Below, piece after piece: positions 28,296 through 36,897 of a stretch of 64,000 nt of DNA. The notes under the pieces were generated by a model, which saw nothing but the letters and a program-made list of their open reading frames with translations, searched no databases and had not been told where the DNA came from. Source of the stretch: Rhodomicrobium vannielii ATCC 17100 (GTDB lineage: Bacteria; Pseudomonadota; Alphaproteobacteria; Rhizobiales; Rhodomicrobiaceae); the NCBI RefSeq assembly GCF_000166055.1, contig NC_014664.1, forward strand, positions 1,742,001 to 1,806,000, written 5' to 3'. The position numbers were made by a program, and so were the translations under genes. Positions within the stretch are counted from its first letter, which is position 1. Every line of letters starts with the position of its first letter.

Positions 28296-28778
28296 ATGAG
28301 TGTGAACGTCATTTTCGGCTCCGACGGCGGCGCGACCAAAGCTGTCGCCTCCAAGATCGCCAAAAAGCTTTCCGGCAAAGCCATCGACATCAAGGACGCG
28401 ACGACGGCTGACTTCGAAAGCCCGAGCCTTCTCATCCTTGGCTCGCCGACCTACGGCAACGGCACCCTCCAGACCGACTGGGAAGACAACATCGAGAAGC
28501 TGACCTCCGCCAATCTCGCCGGCAAGAAGGTCGGCATCTTCGGCACGGGCGATCAGGAGGGCTATCCCGAGAGCTTCGTGGACGCGATCGGCATCCTCTA
28601 CGACTACGTGATTGACACGGGCGCGGATGTCGTCGGGTTCACCGACACGGTGGGCTACAACTATTCCGGCTCGACCGCCGAGCGCGACGGCAAGTTCGTC
28701 GGCCTGCCTCTCGATCAGGACACGCAGTCGTCCAAGACAGACAAGAGGATCACGGATTGGATCAGCCGTCTGACGTAA
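28296..28778 (+). CDS. Flavodoxin
   Basis: This 160-residue protein starts with the FMN phosphate-binding loop (VIFGSDGGATKAVA) and has the flavin-flanking segments GSPTYGNG and GTGDQEGYPESF. It is a long-chain flavodoxin by size and carries low-potential electrons in the cytosol, often standing in for ferredoxin when iron is short. The upstream region has Irr-like boxes. The last codons overlap the next gene, a DUF2023 gene, by 22 bp. The electron partners are unknown. Confidence 0.93.
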   Translation: MSVNVIFGSDGGATKAVASKIAKKLSGKAIDIKDATTADFESPSLLILGSPTYGNGTLQTDWEDNIEKLTSANLAGKKVGIFGTGDQEGYPESFVDAIGILYDYVIDTGADVVGFTDTVGYNYSGSTAERDGKFVGLPLDQDTQSSKTDKRITDWISRLT

Positions 28779-29203
28779 ACGCGGGCGTCATCCGCGTCTT
28801 CAATCACCACCTCTACGAGCTTTCTCGGGGCATCAGGCCACTCAGCATGCTGACCATGACGAAGGCGGCGTCGGGGGTCGTGGTGGCGCGGCTCGTGCGC
28901 GAAGGTGTTGCGTATTATGTGCACGAAGCCTGCCCCACGAAGCTGAACGTCGTGTTCGGCCGCCCGGCGGCTGTGGAAGCGGCGCGGCGGTTCCTTACCG
29001 GGCCGCTGTGCGATCTGTCGCCCGAGCATGATTTCATGCTCGGTATTCTCCTCGGCTACGACCGCGAGCAACAATGCGTGCGCTACCTCGAAAGGTCGAC
29101 AGCGACGGGAGCCCCGCAGGTGCTTTCCGCGCCGGATTTCGACGATACGGCCACAGCATGGCTCGATGCCGCCGTCGAAGCGAACCCGGAGCGCGCGCAC
29201 TGA
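28757..29203 (+). CDS. DUF2023 family protein coupled to flavodoxin
   Basis: The 148-residue protein starts at TTG 28757, seven bases after AGAGGA, inside the end of the flavodoxin gene. Its core (RVFNHHLYELSRG, TMTKAASG, REGVAYYVHE, KLNVVFG) matches DUF2023, a family often found next to flavodoxin genes. No enzymatic motif is visible. The overlap implies translational coupling and a shared function, perhaps a flavodoxin partner or regulator. The C-terminal 50 residues are variable. Confidence 0.8.
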   Translation: MDQPSDVNAGVIRVFNHHLYELSRGIRPLSMLTMTKAASGVVVARLVREGVAYYVHEACPTKLNVVFGRPAAVEAARRFLTGPLCDLSPEHDFMLGILLGYDREQQCVRYLERSTATGAPQVLSAPDFDDTATAWLDAAVEANPERAH

Positions 29204-29260
29204 TCGCGCGCTTCGTTTTCGCTCAGGCCAGACCGACGCGCACCGCCCGCATGCCGCTCG

Positions 29261-30154
29261 TCACGCGCTGATGTTCGTAAGCCGGTCGCGGATTTCGGGC
29301 ATCGCCGGATGCGGCGGCTTATCCTTGTGCACGATCAACCCGAGCTGCCTCACAAGCGGCGGCGATAGCGGCCGTGCCACGATGCTGCGCCCGAGATAGA
29401 GATCTTCCCTGTTCTCGATGGCGAGGATCGCAACCCCGACGCCCGCCGCAACCATCGCCTTCAGCGCCTCTGAATTGCCGAGATACAGCGTCGGCTTCGG
29501 GTGGAAGCCCTGCGCCTCGAACCAGCCGACCACGAGCCGGTGCATCTGCGTCGTCGGCAGATCCAGAAGGAGCGCGCGCTTCTTCAGATAGTCGGCGGTG
29601 ATCGTGGCCGGCAGGCCCGCGCCTTCGTGCACCGGAAAAACCGCCATGAGCGGGTCTTCGCGCACCTTCGTCACCGAAACCGGCGCCGCCTTGTCGATGG
29701 GCAGCGCCACGAGGCCGATGTCGAGTTCGTTCGCCGCGACCTTTTCCACGATGACGTGCGACAGGTCGATTTCGATGGAAACTTCGAGTTCGGGGTGGGT
29801 GCGGCGCAGTTCGCTCAGCAGCCTCGGGAGCAGATAAACGCAGACCGTTATGGTCGCGCCGAGCCGGATCGGACTCATCCAGCCGTCACGGAAGCGGCCC
29901 ACCGCGAGCACGGCCTCCTCGGCGTCGGCGACCAGCCTCGCCCCACGCCCCGCCAGTTCCTTGCCCGCGTCGGTCGCGAAGGCGCGCTTGCCGAGCCGCG
30001 CGACGAGTTGCACGCCAAGCCGCCCCTCAAGCTCCTTGATCTGCTGGCTCACGGCGGGCTGCGTCAGGTTGAGAACGCGCGCCGCCGCCGTGAAACTTCC
30101 TCGTTTCACGACCTCCAGAAAGGTCCGCACCTGATCGAGATTGAGATCGCGCAC
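29261..30154 (-). CDS. LysR-family transcriptional regulator
   Basis: The N-terminal helix-turn-helix (LDQVRTFLEVVKRGSFTAA, then ARVLNLTQPAVSQQIKELE) and a LysR substrate-binding domain make a standard 297-residue regulator. It is convergent with the flavodoxin/DUF2023 pair and divergent from the DUF1127 gene, with its start about 130 bp from that gene's ATG. The effector and targets are unknown; the DUF1127 gene is the nearest divergent candidate. Confidence 0.9.
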   Translation of the reverse strand: MRDLNLDQVRTFLEVVKRGSFTAAARVLNLTQPAVSQQIKELEGRLGVQLVARLGKRAFATDAGKELAGRGARLVADAEEAVLAVGRFRDGWMSPIRLGATITVCVYLLPRLLSELRRTHPELEVSIEIDLSHVIVEKVAANELDIGLVALPIDKAAPVSVTKVREDPLMAVFPVHEGAGLPATITADYLKKRALLLDLPTTQMHRLVVGWFEAQGFHPKPTLYLGNSEALKAMVAAGVGVAILAIENREDLYLGRSIVARPLSPPLVRQLGLIVHKDKPPHPAMPEIRDRLTNISA

Positions 30155-30284
30155 GCGAAAGACCCAAAGCGCTGCTTATCGTTACGCAAACAATAATCGA
30201 TTTCATTTATCGAAGGAAGGGGAGCATATCTGGTGCCCGCCAGCGTCGGCGGAAAAGCGGCGCAGGAAATTGGAGACCAGTACG

Positions 30285-30527
30285 ATGACAACGATGAAAC
30301 ACGCTCACCCCTTCAGCGATGCGGCCGCGACCTCGGCCACGGAGACGGGCGGCTTCTTCGACAAGGCGCTCGGCCTTTTGTCGTCGGTTAAACGCCGCTG
30401 GAGCGAGGAAACTGAAATTCGCCAGGCAGTCGCCGAACTCGAACAGCTCGACGACCGTGCGCTTCGCGACATCGGCCTCAACCGCTACGATCTGGAAGAT
30501 AGCGTTCGCAAACATCACGAGCATTGA
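30285..30527 (+). CDS. DUF1127 small protein
   Basis: The 80-residue product ends with the DUF1127 signature ELEQLDDRALRDIGLNRYDLE, an Arg-rich small domain common in Alphaproteobacteria. Some members bind RNA or affect phosphate, carbon or polysaccharide control. GGAG lies upstream of ATG 30285. An upstream in-frame start at 30141 would overlap the LysR promoter and is not favoured. Confidence 0.85.
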   Translation: MTTMKHAHPFSDAAATSATETGGFFDKALGLLSSVKRRWSEETEIRQAVAELEQLDDRALRDIGLNRYDLEDSVRKHHEH

Positions 30528-30568
30528 AGCATGGTCCGCAAAGCTGACGCCGCTTTGCCGAAAAGAAA

Positions 30569-30591
30569 AAGGCGGGACAATCGCCCGCCTT
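30569..30591 (-). terminator. Rho-independent terminator for the minus-strand pair
   Basis: AAGGCGGG and CCCGCCTT form an 8-bp stem. On the minus strand the stem is followed by TTTTTCTTTT, a classic U tract. It ends the transcript of the genes at 30608-31299. It may also act on the plus strand after the DUF1127 gene, but the U tract there is poor. Confidence 0.8.
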
Positions 30592-30607
30592 CAAGCTTGG
30601 CCATCGC

Positions 30608-30949
30608 TCACGGATAGCTCGACACCATGCGATGCGAGGCTTCGAGCGTGCGCCATATGTCGATCGTGAGCCGCGCGTGCGCCCGCGCCGCCTTCAGTTC
30701 TTCGAGCGCGGCCGCCGCCCTCGCCTCCTCAGCCAGCGCTTCCGCATAAGCCTCGCTCGCATAGGCCTCGCGCTCCTGCGCGGCAACCGTCAGGTCGGAT
30801 GCGGCTTTCATGGCGAGTGCCTTCACGCGCCGCACGTTGCCTTCCGCGATCAGCGCGCGTTCGATGAGCACGCGAAGCTCGGCGGCGCTGCGTCCGTCGA
30901 AGTCGATGGCATTCATCAACTGCCGGTCCGTCACCATAGCCTTCTTCAC
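30608..30949 (-). CDS. Small helical protein of unknown function
   Basis: The 113-residue protein is almost entirely predicted helix, with a long Ala/Glu/Arg-rich coiled-coil stretch (about 45-95). It starts at GTG 30949, overlapping the previous stop by 4 bp, so the two minus-strand genes are coupled. A U-tract terminator follows. No family is recognised. The pairing with a second small helical protein suggests a two-component complex, which is inference. Confidence 0.65.
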   Translation of the reverse strand: MKKAMVTDRQLMNAIDFDGRSAAELRVLIERALIAEGNVRRVKALAMKAASDLTVAAQEREAYASEAYAEALAEEARAAAALEELKAARAHARLTIDIWRTLEASHRMVSSYP

Positions 30950-31299
30950 AGCCCGCCCGCCCCGCGCGACATGCGCTTCTCTCCGAAGCCGCGCCGCGCA
31001 ATGGCGGCATTCGATGGCGCGGCGCTCTCCAGGTCATTCGCGAGCATTTCTTCCAGCGCTTCATATTCCCGGCGCAGAGACGCGCAGATATTCAGGTGCC
31101 GGTTGACGTCGTAAAGCCACGAACCCGCCTGCCCGCGCGCGATCTCGGTGCGCCTCGCCGCCTTGAGCTTTGCAATGATGGACAGACGACCGTTGAGGCT
31201 CGTATCGCCCGCCTCGGCTTCGCCAATGCCGAGAAGATAGGCGAGCGCCTTGCGCCGCTTGATCTCTTCCGGCTCGAAAGTCCCGTTCTGTACGCCCAC
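30946..31299 (-). CDS. Small protein of unknown function, first of a coupled pair
   Basis: The 117-residue frame begins at GTG 31299, six bases after GGGAGA; the much longer frame to 31512 runs into the divergent gene and is rejected. The sequence has an acidic-basic helical start (FEPEEIKRRKALAYLLGIGE) and a helical second half (LNICASLRREYEALEEMLAN). I see no known domain. It overlaps the next gene by 4 bp. The divergent gene at 31457 is a membrane protein. Confidence 0.62.
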   Translation of the reverse strand: MGVQNGTFEPEEIKRRKALAYLLGIGEAEAGDTSLNGRLSIIAKLKAARRTEIARGQAGSWLYDVNRHLNICASLRREYEALEEMLANDLESAAPSNAAIARRGFGEKRMSRGAGGL

Positions 31300-31456
31300 A
31301 GATAGTCTCCCGAAATCGCAACAACTGTTCCGGGTGATAGGGGAAAGCGCTTTAACCTTCGGTGAATCGAAACCGGGAGGAAAACGGCGCCCACGCAAAT
31401 TGCGCTTGCGTGCTTCTCCAATTTTACGAAAATCCCATTCAACTGTTGGGGACGCC

Positions 31457-32149
31457 ATGTTCGAAGTCATCCGCGACGCGCTCATCTGGCTCATGAGCTG
31501 GGTTCTGGACAAGCCGCCTCAGGGCGGGGAAGCGTTCAGGCTCCTGTTCCTGATCGGCTTTTCGGTGTTCGCCACCTGGTTAAGCATGTACTGGCGCGAT
31601 CTCGCCTATCGCTCCCGCACGATTCGCCGGAGGCTCAAGCCCGAGGAGCGCTATGCGGGCCGCTACTTTCAGGCCGTCTGGCAGAAGGGCGACCTGCGCT
31701 ACGCCTTCGTGAATATCTTCTTCGACTGGCGGGCGCGGCGCTACAAGGCGGCTGGCCGCGCCTATGGAGCCGATGGCGCGGAATTGGCCTCCTTCGCCTC
31801 GTCCTATGTGCGCTTCCCGTCCGAAAAGGATTCCGAGATCGAATTCATGTGGAAGAGCAATTCGGGCGTGTCGGGCTATACGCGCCTCGGCATCGAGGAC
31901 TCCGACGAAGACCTGATCCAGGGCGATGGCCTCGTCGTGCATATCGACGGCGAAATTTGCAGCTATCAGATGAAGTTCAAGCACATGCACGACCGCTACG
32001 TGCGCGAGGCGCTCGGCGTCGCGGTCCCTAAGGATTCCTCGCAGGAGCCGAATTTCGTGCGCCTCTTCAACGTGCGCTATGGCCCGGCTGTGCGGGGCGG
32101 CTTCGCCTCCGCGCCCAAATCCGATCCCGAGCCAGCAATACCGGCGTAA
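31457..32149 (+). CDS. Membrane-anchored protein of unknown function
   Basis: The 230-residue protein has a single clear membrane segment near residues 24-42 (AFRLLFLIGFSVFATWLSM) followed by a soluble domain with several aromatic-rich beta segments (FVNIFFDWRARRYKAAGRAY; SGVSGYTRLGIED). The ATG at 31457 has GGGGA upstream. No family is recognised. The C-terminal end is Pro/Ala-rich. It is divergent from the pair of small helical proteins. Confidence 0.65.
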   Translation: MFEVIRDALIWLMSWVLDKPPQGGEAFRLLFLIGFSVFATWLSMYWRDLAYRSRTIRRRLKPEERYAGRYFQAVWQKGDLRYAFVNIFFDWRARRYKAAGRAYGADGAELASFASSYVRFPSEKDSEIEFMWKSNSGVSGYTRLGIEDSDEDLIQGDGLVVHIDGEICSYQMKFKHMHDRYVREALGVAVPKDSSQEPNFVRLFNVRYGPAVRGGFASAPKSDPEPAIPA

Positions 32150-32360
32150 CGCGAGCGGACCCGCTTCCCGCCGCTCCGATCGCGGGCGGCTCAAATCCGC
32201 GTGCGAACAATCTCTTATCCCTCGCTCGTGGATCGGCAAGTTTCTTGCTATGCTCGCCGAGCGTGCTAGCCGCGGACACTGCCAACGGCTGAACGCGAGC
32301 GCGTCTTCGTCCGGCTGGCCGGTTCGAGGCTCCCCTCATAACGAGGCTGAAAGGCACGGC

Positions 32361-34184
32361 ATGACCACGCCCCTGGGCGGCGAAATTTATGGCGATGCTC
32401 TCGTGGTGCTTGGTACCGCGGGCATCGTCGTGCCGCTGCTTCGTCGGCTCGGCGTCAGTTCGGTGCTCGGCTATCTCGGCGCAGGCGCGATCCTCGGCCC
32501 GTACGGACTCGGCTCGCTGCGCGCGGACTATGGCGTCCTGCCATGGATCACGATTTCAGACACGAAGTCGCTCGGCGGCATTGCGGAACTCGGCGTCGTG
32601 TTCCTGCTCTTCACCATCGGGCTCGAACTCTCGTATAATCGGCTGCTGACGATGCGCCGTCTCGTTTTCGGGCTGGGCTCGCTTCAGGTGGTCGCCTCGA
32701 CGGCGGTCATCGCTGCGATCTGCGCTGCGGCGGGGCTCGACCTCCGGCTTTCCATCATTCTCGGAGGATGCCTTGCACTGTCCTCGACCGCCATCGTGGT
32801 CGACGTGCTCGCCTGCCAACGCCGCCTGGCGACCGCCACCGGGCGCGCGAGTTTTTCGATCCTCCTCGCGCAGGATCTCGCTGTCGTGCCGCTGCTCCTT
32901 TTCCTGCTGATTCTCGGGTCGAGCGCCGAAGCGTCCGTTTACGAAGCGCTCGCGCTGGCGCTCATGAAGGCCGCCCTCGGCCTCAGTTTCATCCTGATCG
33001 TGGCGCGGCTTTTCCTTCGGCCGCTGTTCCGACTCGTGGCCTCGGCCGGGTCGAGCGAGCCTTTCATGGCGGCGACGCTGTTCGTGGTGGTGGCGACGGG
33101 CGTGACCGCGAGCCGCGCTGGGCTTTCCATGGCGCTCGGCGCGTTCGTGGCCGGGCTTCTGCTCGCCGAGACTGAATACAGGAAATCGGTCGAAATCGCC
33201 ATTGAGCCGTTCAAGGGCGTGCTGCTCGGCCTGTTCTTCTTCACGGTCGGCATGGGGATCGATTTCCGCGAAATTTTGCACCATCCCGGCCTTGTCTTCG
33301 GCGCGATCGTCGCCCTCGTGATCGTGAAGGCCGCGATCGTCCTCGGCATTGCGCCGCTCTTCAGCGTACCGATTCCCGCCGCGCTAGAGACGGCGCTCCT
33401 TCTCGGACCAGCGGGGGAGTTCGCGTTCGTCGGCCTCGGGCTTGCGGCTGGACTGAAACTGATCCCTGCGGAAATTTCCGGGCCCGCGCTGGCTGTGGTC
33501 TCGCTGTCCATGGCGTTCATTCCTCTCCTCGATATCGCGGGGCGGAAACTGGCGGAGCGGGCGGCGGCGAAGCGTCCGAGCCTCGACGCCGCTCTTTTCG
33601 CCTTGCCGGAGACGGAGTTGAAGGACCATGCCATCGTCGTCGGTCATGGCCGCGTCGGGCAAGTGCTCTGCTCGCTCCTCGAACGGCACCGCTTTCCGTT
33701 CATCGCGAGCGACAAGGATCCGGATGTCGTTTCCCATCACAGGCGTCTCGGCCGCGAAGTCTATTATGGCGACGCCGCCAATCCCGCGTTCCTGAATGCC
33801 TGCGGCCTGCAACGCGCGTCGGCTCTCATCATCACCATCACGGCGGGCGACCAGATCGTCGGGATCGTGAAGACCGCCCTGAACCTCAGGCCCGATCTCG
33901 TCATCCTTTCCCGCGCCCGCGACGCGACGCATGCCCATCAGCTCTACGCCATCGGCGTGACCGACGCCGTGCCCGAGACGATCGAAGCGAGCCTTCAGCT
34001 TTCGGAAGCATCGCTCGTGGCGCTCGGTATCCCGGCGGGTCCGGCCATCGCGTCGATCCACGAGATGCGCGACGAATTTCGCGCCGAGTTTCAGGACGCG
34101 GCGCGGAGTTCGGGGCGGCAGGTGACGCGCGCGATTCGCCGCAAGACGCTCCGCGACCGCGCGCCGAAAAGCGCCGAGCCGTAA
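32361..34184 (+). CDS. CPA2-family cation:proton antiporter with TrkA-N domain
   Basis: This 607-residue protein has a 12-13-segment antiporter domain (about 1-390), beginning GDALVVLGTAGIVVPLLRRL and containing LGYLGAGAILGPYGLG and ELGVVFLLFTIGLELS. A cytosolic RCK/TrkA-N domain follows (about 425-550) with the nucleotide-binding HAIVVGHGRVGQVLC. KefB/KefC-like proteins export K+ in exchange for H+. The ATG at 32361 was chosen over an upstream frame start at 32079 that overlaps the previous gene. Glutathione-gated regulation of the Kef type is possible but not shown. Confidence 0.9.
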   Translation: MTTPLGGEIYGDALVVLGTAGIVVPLLRRLGVSSVLGYLGAGAILGPYGLGSLRADYGVLPWITISDTKSLGGIAELGVVFLLFTIGLELSYNRLLTMRRLVFGLGSLQVVASTAVIAAICAAAGLDLRLSIILGGCLALSSTAIVVDVLACQRRLATATGRASFSILLAQDLAVVPLLLFLLILGSSAEASVYEALALALMKAALGLSFILIVARLFLRPLFRLVASAGSSEPFMAATLFVVVATGVTASRAGLSMALGAFVAGLLLAETEYRKSVEIAIEPFKGVLLGLFFFTVGMGIDFREILHHPGLVFGAIVALVIVKAAIVLGIAPLFSVPIPAALETALLLGPAGEFAFVGLGLAAGLKLIPAEISGPALAVVSLSMAFIPLLDIAGRKLAERAAAKRPSLDAALFALPETELKDHAIVVGHGRVGQVLCSLLERHRFPFIASDKDPDVVSHHRRLGREVYYGDAANPAFLNACGLQRASALIITITAGDQIVGIVKTALNLRPDLVILSRARDATHAHQLYAIGVTDAVPETIEASLQLSEASLVALGIPAGPAIASIHEMRDEFRAEFQDAARSSGRQVTRAIRRKTLRDRAPKSAEP

Positions 34185-34201
34185 GAATTTGCCCGGAAGC
34201 C

Positions 34202-34597
34202 TTACCGCGTACAGGCTGCGGGTCTGACGGAGATCACACGGACGGCCCAACCGCTATCGGGGGCGGCGTCGACATGCGAACCGTTGAACGCGAGGAAGGG
34301 ATTTCTCACCACGTACCGCGAGATGCCGACGTCAGGGCCGAGACCAGCGCCGACAAGCGCGGCACCGTCGCTGCCAGACAACGCTCTGAGGCCGTCGTTC
34401 TGCAACGCCGAAATCGGGCTTGAGCATGGCCGCAACGCCGAGCCCGCCTCCGCGCCAATCGCGACGCGTTTCATAAGTCCTGTATCGCTGGTGCGCGATG
34501 CGGGACTCGGTTGCGCGGGCACCGCGAGGGCGACCGGCGAGGTTGCCGTACAGGCAATCAGGCTCATGGCGAGCGCGCGAAAATGGATCATACGCAT
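34202..34597 (-). CDS. Secreted protein of unknown function
   Basis: The 131-residue frame starts with a good signal peptide (MRMIHFRALAMSLIACTA, cleavage near ALA-VPA), so it is probably periplasmic. A GTG three codons upstream (34606) is also possible. The mature part has no recognised domain. It is convergent with the antiporter gene and divergent from rpmJ. Confidence 0.5.
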   Translation of the reverse strand: MRMIHFRALAMSLIACTATSPVALAVPAQPSPASRTSDTGLMKRVAIGAEAGSALRPCSSPISALQNDGLRALSGSDGAALVGAGLGPDVGISRYVVRNPFLAFNGSHVDAAPDSGWAVRVISVRPAACTR

Positions 34598-34864
34598 AGA
34601 ATTCACGCAAAACTTTCACTGAACGCTTAAACGACCACCCGACGCGGGTTCTTTTTTGACGATTTCGCGGCCTTTTGCCGGTTACGCGGGCGCTTCTCCT
34701 ATTGTCCAACGCCGGAGAGGGGTTGGAAAGCGCAAAAAAGCATGCTAGTCAAAAGCGCTCGACAACGTGCGCATTTTGTCTTCGCGCGTTCGCAACCTCA
34801 ACCTTATTGGCTTGCGCTTGCCACCGGCCTGATGGCGACTGAGTGGAGCGCTTGGAATTTGACC

Positions 34865-34990
34865 ATGAAGATCAAGAATTCAATCAAGACGCTTCGCACG
34901 CGCCATCGCGAAAACCAGGTCGTTCGTCGGCGTGGCCGCCTCTACATCATCAACAAGAAGGTTCGCCGCTACAAGGCTCGCCAGGGTTGA
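34865..34990 (+). CDS. rpmJ: 50S ribosomal protein L36
   Basis: The 41-residue product [17 protein letters not shown], continuing with a Lys/Arg-rich tail ending KARQG, is the alphaproteobacterial L36 type. It lacks the zinc-binding Cys residues of other L36 forms. The ATG at 34865 lies inside a longer open frame from 34742, which is not used. L36 binds 23S rRNA in the large subunit. It stands alone, about 90 bp ahead of rdgB. Confidence 0.95.
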   Translation: MKIKNSIKTLRTRHRENQVVRRRGRLYIINKKVRRYKARQG

Positions 34991-35075
34991 TCGGCCTCCG
35001 CCCGGTGGCTTTCCGCGCGCCCTTCGGATGCTGCGCGAAAGCTTTCTCTTGCCTCGAAGCAACGAGGAGGGCGGA

Positions 35076-35702
35076 TTGTTGACCAGTCTCACGCTGACAA
35101 ACGGCGATTGCCTCGTCATCGCGACGCACAACAAGGGCAAGGTTCGCGAGTTTGAAGACCTGTGCGCGCCGATGGGCGTAAGCGTGGTGTCTTCGGCTGT
35201 TCTTGGCCTGCCGGAGCCGGAAGAGACGGGCACGACCTTCGCGGAAAACGCGAGGCTGAAGGCTGTGGCGACCGCCGTCGCGACGGGCAAGATCTCGCTC
35301 GGCGACGATTCGGGGCTGGCAGTCGATGCGCTTGACGGAGCGCCGGGCATCTATTCGGCGCGTTGGGCGGGCGAACCTCGCGATTTCGGCGCGGCCATGC
35401 GGCGCGTCGAGGCCGAGCTTGTCGCTCGCGGCGCAACCGCGCCCGACGCACGCCGCGCGCAATTCGTTTGCGTGCTCTGTCTTGCCAATCCGGCGGGCGA
35501 GGTCCAATTCTTCGAGGGAACCGTCGCGGGCCATCTCGTGTGGCCGCCGCGCGGAACGAACGGTTTCGGCTTCGATCCGATGTTCGTCGCCGACGGCCGC
35601 GATATCACCTTCGGCGAAATGGACCCGGCCGCGAAGCATGCGATCTCCCACCGCGCCAACGCCTTTGCCGCTTTCAAGGACGCCCTCGCCTCCCCGCGCT
35701 GA
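35076..35702 (+). CDS. rdgB: XTP/dITP pyrophosphatase
   Basis: RdgB hydrolyses XTP, dITP and other damaged purine triphosphates to monophosphates, keeping them out of nucleic acids. It has the signature [36 protein letters not shown] and the C-terminal AISHRANAF. The start is TTG 35076 or TTG 35079, next to GAGGAGG; no better ATG is present. It overlaps the likely start of hemW. Confidence 0.93.
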   Translation: MLTSLTLTNGDCLVIATHNKGKVREFEDLCAPMGVSVVSSAVLGLPEPEETGTTFAENARLKAVATAVATGKISLGDDSGLAVDALDGAPGIYSARWAGEPRDFGAAMRRVEAELVARGATAPDARRAQFVCVLCLANPAGEVQFFEGTVAGHLVWPPRGTNGFGFDPMFVADGRDITFGEMDPAAKHAISHRANAFAAFKDALASPR

Positions 35703-36897
35703 GGCGCGCGCACCTGTCGAGCCGCTGGCCGTCTACGTGCATTGGCCCTTCTGCGAAAAGAAGTGCCCCTATTGCGATTTCAATTCCCACGCCGCACGCA
35801 GCATCGACGAAGCCCGCTGGCTCGCCGCGATCCTGCGCGAGCTTGAGACTTACGCGTGCGAGACAGCGCGCCAGCCTGTCGCGAGCGTATTTTTCGGCGG
35901 CGGCACGCCATCGCTGATGCAGGCACGCTCGGCGGGCGCGGTGCTCGATCGCATCGCGGCTTTGTGGCCGATCTCCGAGACGTGCGAAATCACGCTCGAA
36001 GCGAACCCGTCGAGCGTCGAAGCGGGGCGTTTCGCGGGCTATCGCGCAGCGGGCGTGAACCGCATTTCCCTCGGCATTCAGTCGCTCCACGATGACGCGC
36101 TCAAGGCGCTCGGCCGCATCCATGACGCCGCCGAGGCGCGAGCCGCGCTCGACATCGCCGCGCGTACCTTCGACCGAATGAGCTTCGATCTGATCTACGC
36201 GCGTCCCGGCCAGACGCTCGATGCGTGGCACGCCGAACTCACCGAGGCGCTTTCCCTCGCGCGCGGGCATCTCTCGCTGTACCAGCTCACCATAGAACCG
36301 GAGACGGCATTCTTCGCGCTTCAGCGACGGGGGAGGCTCCGGCTTCCCGAGGCGGAGCTTGCCGCTGAGTTCTACACGCTGACGCAGAAGCTTTGCCAGG
36401 CGACGGGGCTTCCGGCCTACGAGGTGTCAAACCACGCAGCACCGGGCGAAGAGAGCCGGCACAACCTCGCTTATTGGCGCTATGGCGATTATGTCGGCGT
36501 GGGGCCGGGCGCGCATGGCCGCTATCGCGGGGCGGCGGGGCGCAAGATCGCCACTGCGGCGCTGAAGTCGCCGCTCGCGTGGGCCGAGAAGGTGGAAGCG
36601 CTGGGCCATGGCCGCGAGGAGCGCGTCGAGCTTGGCGCGCATGATGAGGCCGAAGAGGCCGTGCTGATGGGGCTCCGTATCAGCGAAGGTCTCGATGTGC
36701 GTCGTCTAGAGGCAAGGACAGGGTTTCGCCCCGCCGCATCGGTGGTTACGATGCTGGAAAGCGAGCGACTGATCGAAGGCGCCGACGGCCGGATCAGCAC
36801 CACGGGGGCGGGCCGCCTCGTGCTGAACGCCGTGGTGGAGGCTGTTGCGTCGAGCCTCGAACCGGCAGACCAAGCCTCCCATTTGCCGACGATTTAG
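35638..36897 (+). CDS. hemW: HemW, radical SAM heme chaperone
   Basis: HemW is a radical SAM protein that binds heme and inserts it into respiratory enzymes; it was long misnamed coproporphyrinogen III oxidase. The cluster motif is CxxxCxxC (Cys39, 43, 46) in [15 protein letters not shown], followed by [13 protein letters not shown] and a HemW C-terminal domain. The best ATG, 35638, overlaps rdgB by 65 bp; TTG 35665 is an alternative. The 3' end overlaps the convergent PBP-activator gene by 4 bp. Confidence 0.92.
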   Translation: MRSPTAPTPLPLSRTPSPPRAEARAPVEPLAVYVHWPFCEKKCPYCDFNSHAARSIDEARWLAAILRELETYACETARQPVASVFFGGGTPSLMQARSAGAVLDRIAALWPISETCEITLEANPSSVEAGRFAGYRAAGVNRISLGIQSLHDDALKALGRIHDAAEARAALDIAARTFDRMSFDLIYARPGQTLDAWHAELTEALSLARGHLSLYQLTIEPETAFFALQRRGRLRLPEAELAAEFYTLTQKLCQATGLPAYEVSNHAAPGEESRHNLAYWRYGDYVGVGPGAHGRYRGAAGRKIATAALKSPLAWAEKVEALGHGREERVELGAHDEAEEAVLMGLRISEGLDVRRLEARTGFRPAASVVTMLESERLIEGADGRISTTGAGRLVLNAVVEAVASSLEPADQASHLPTI

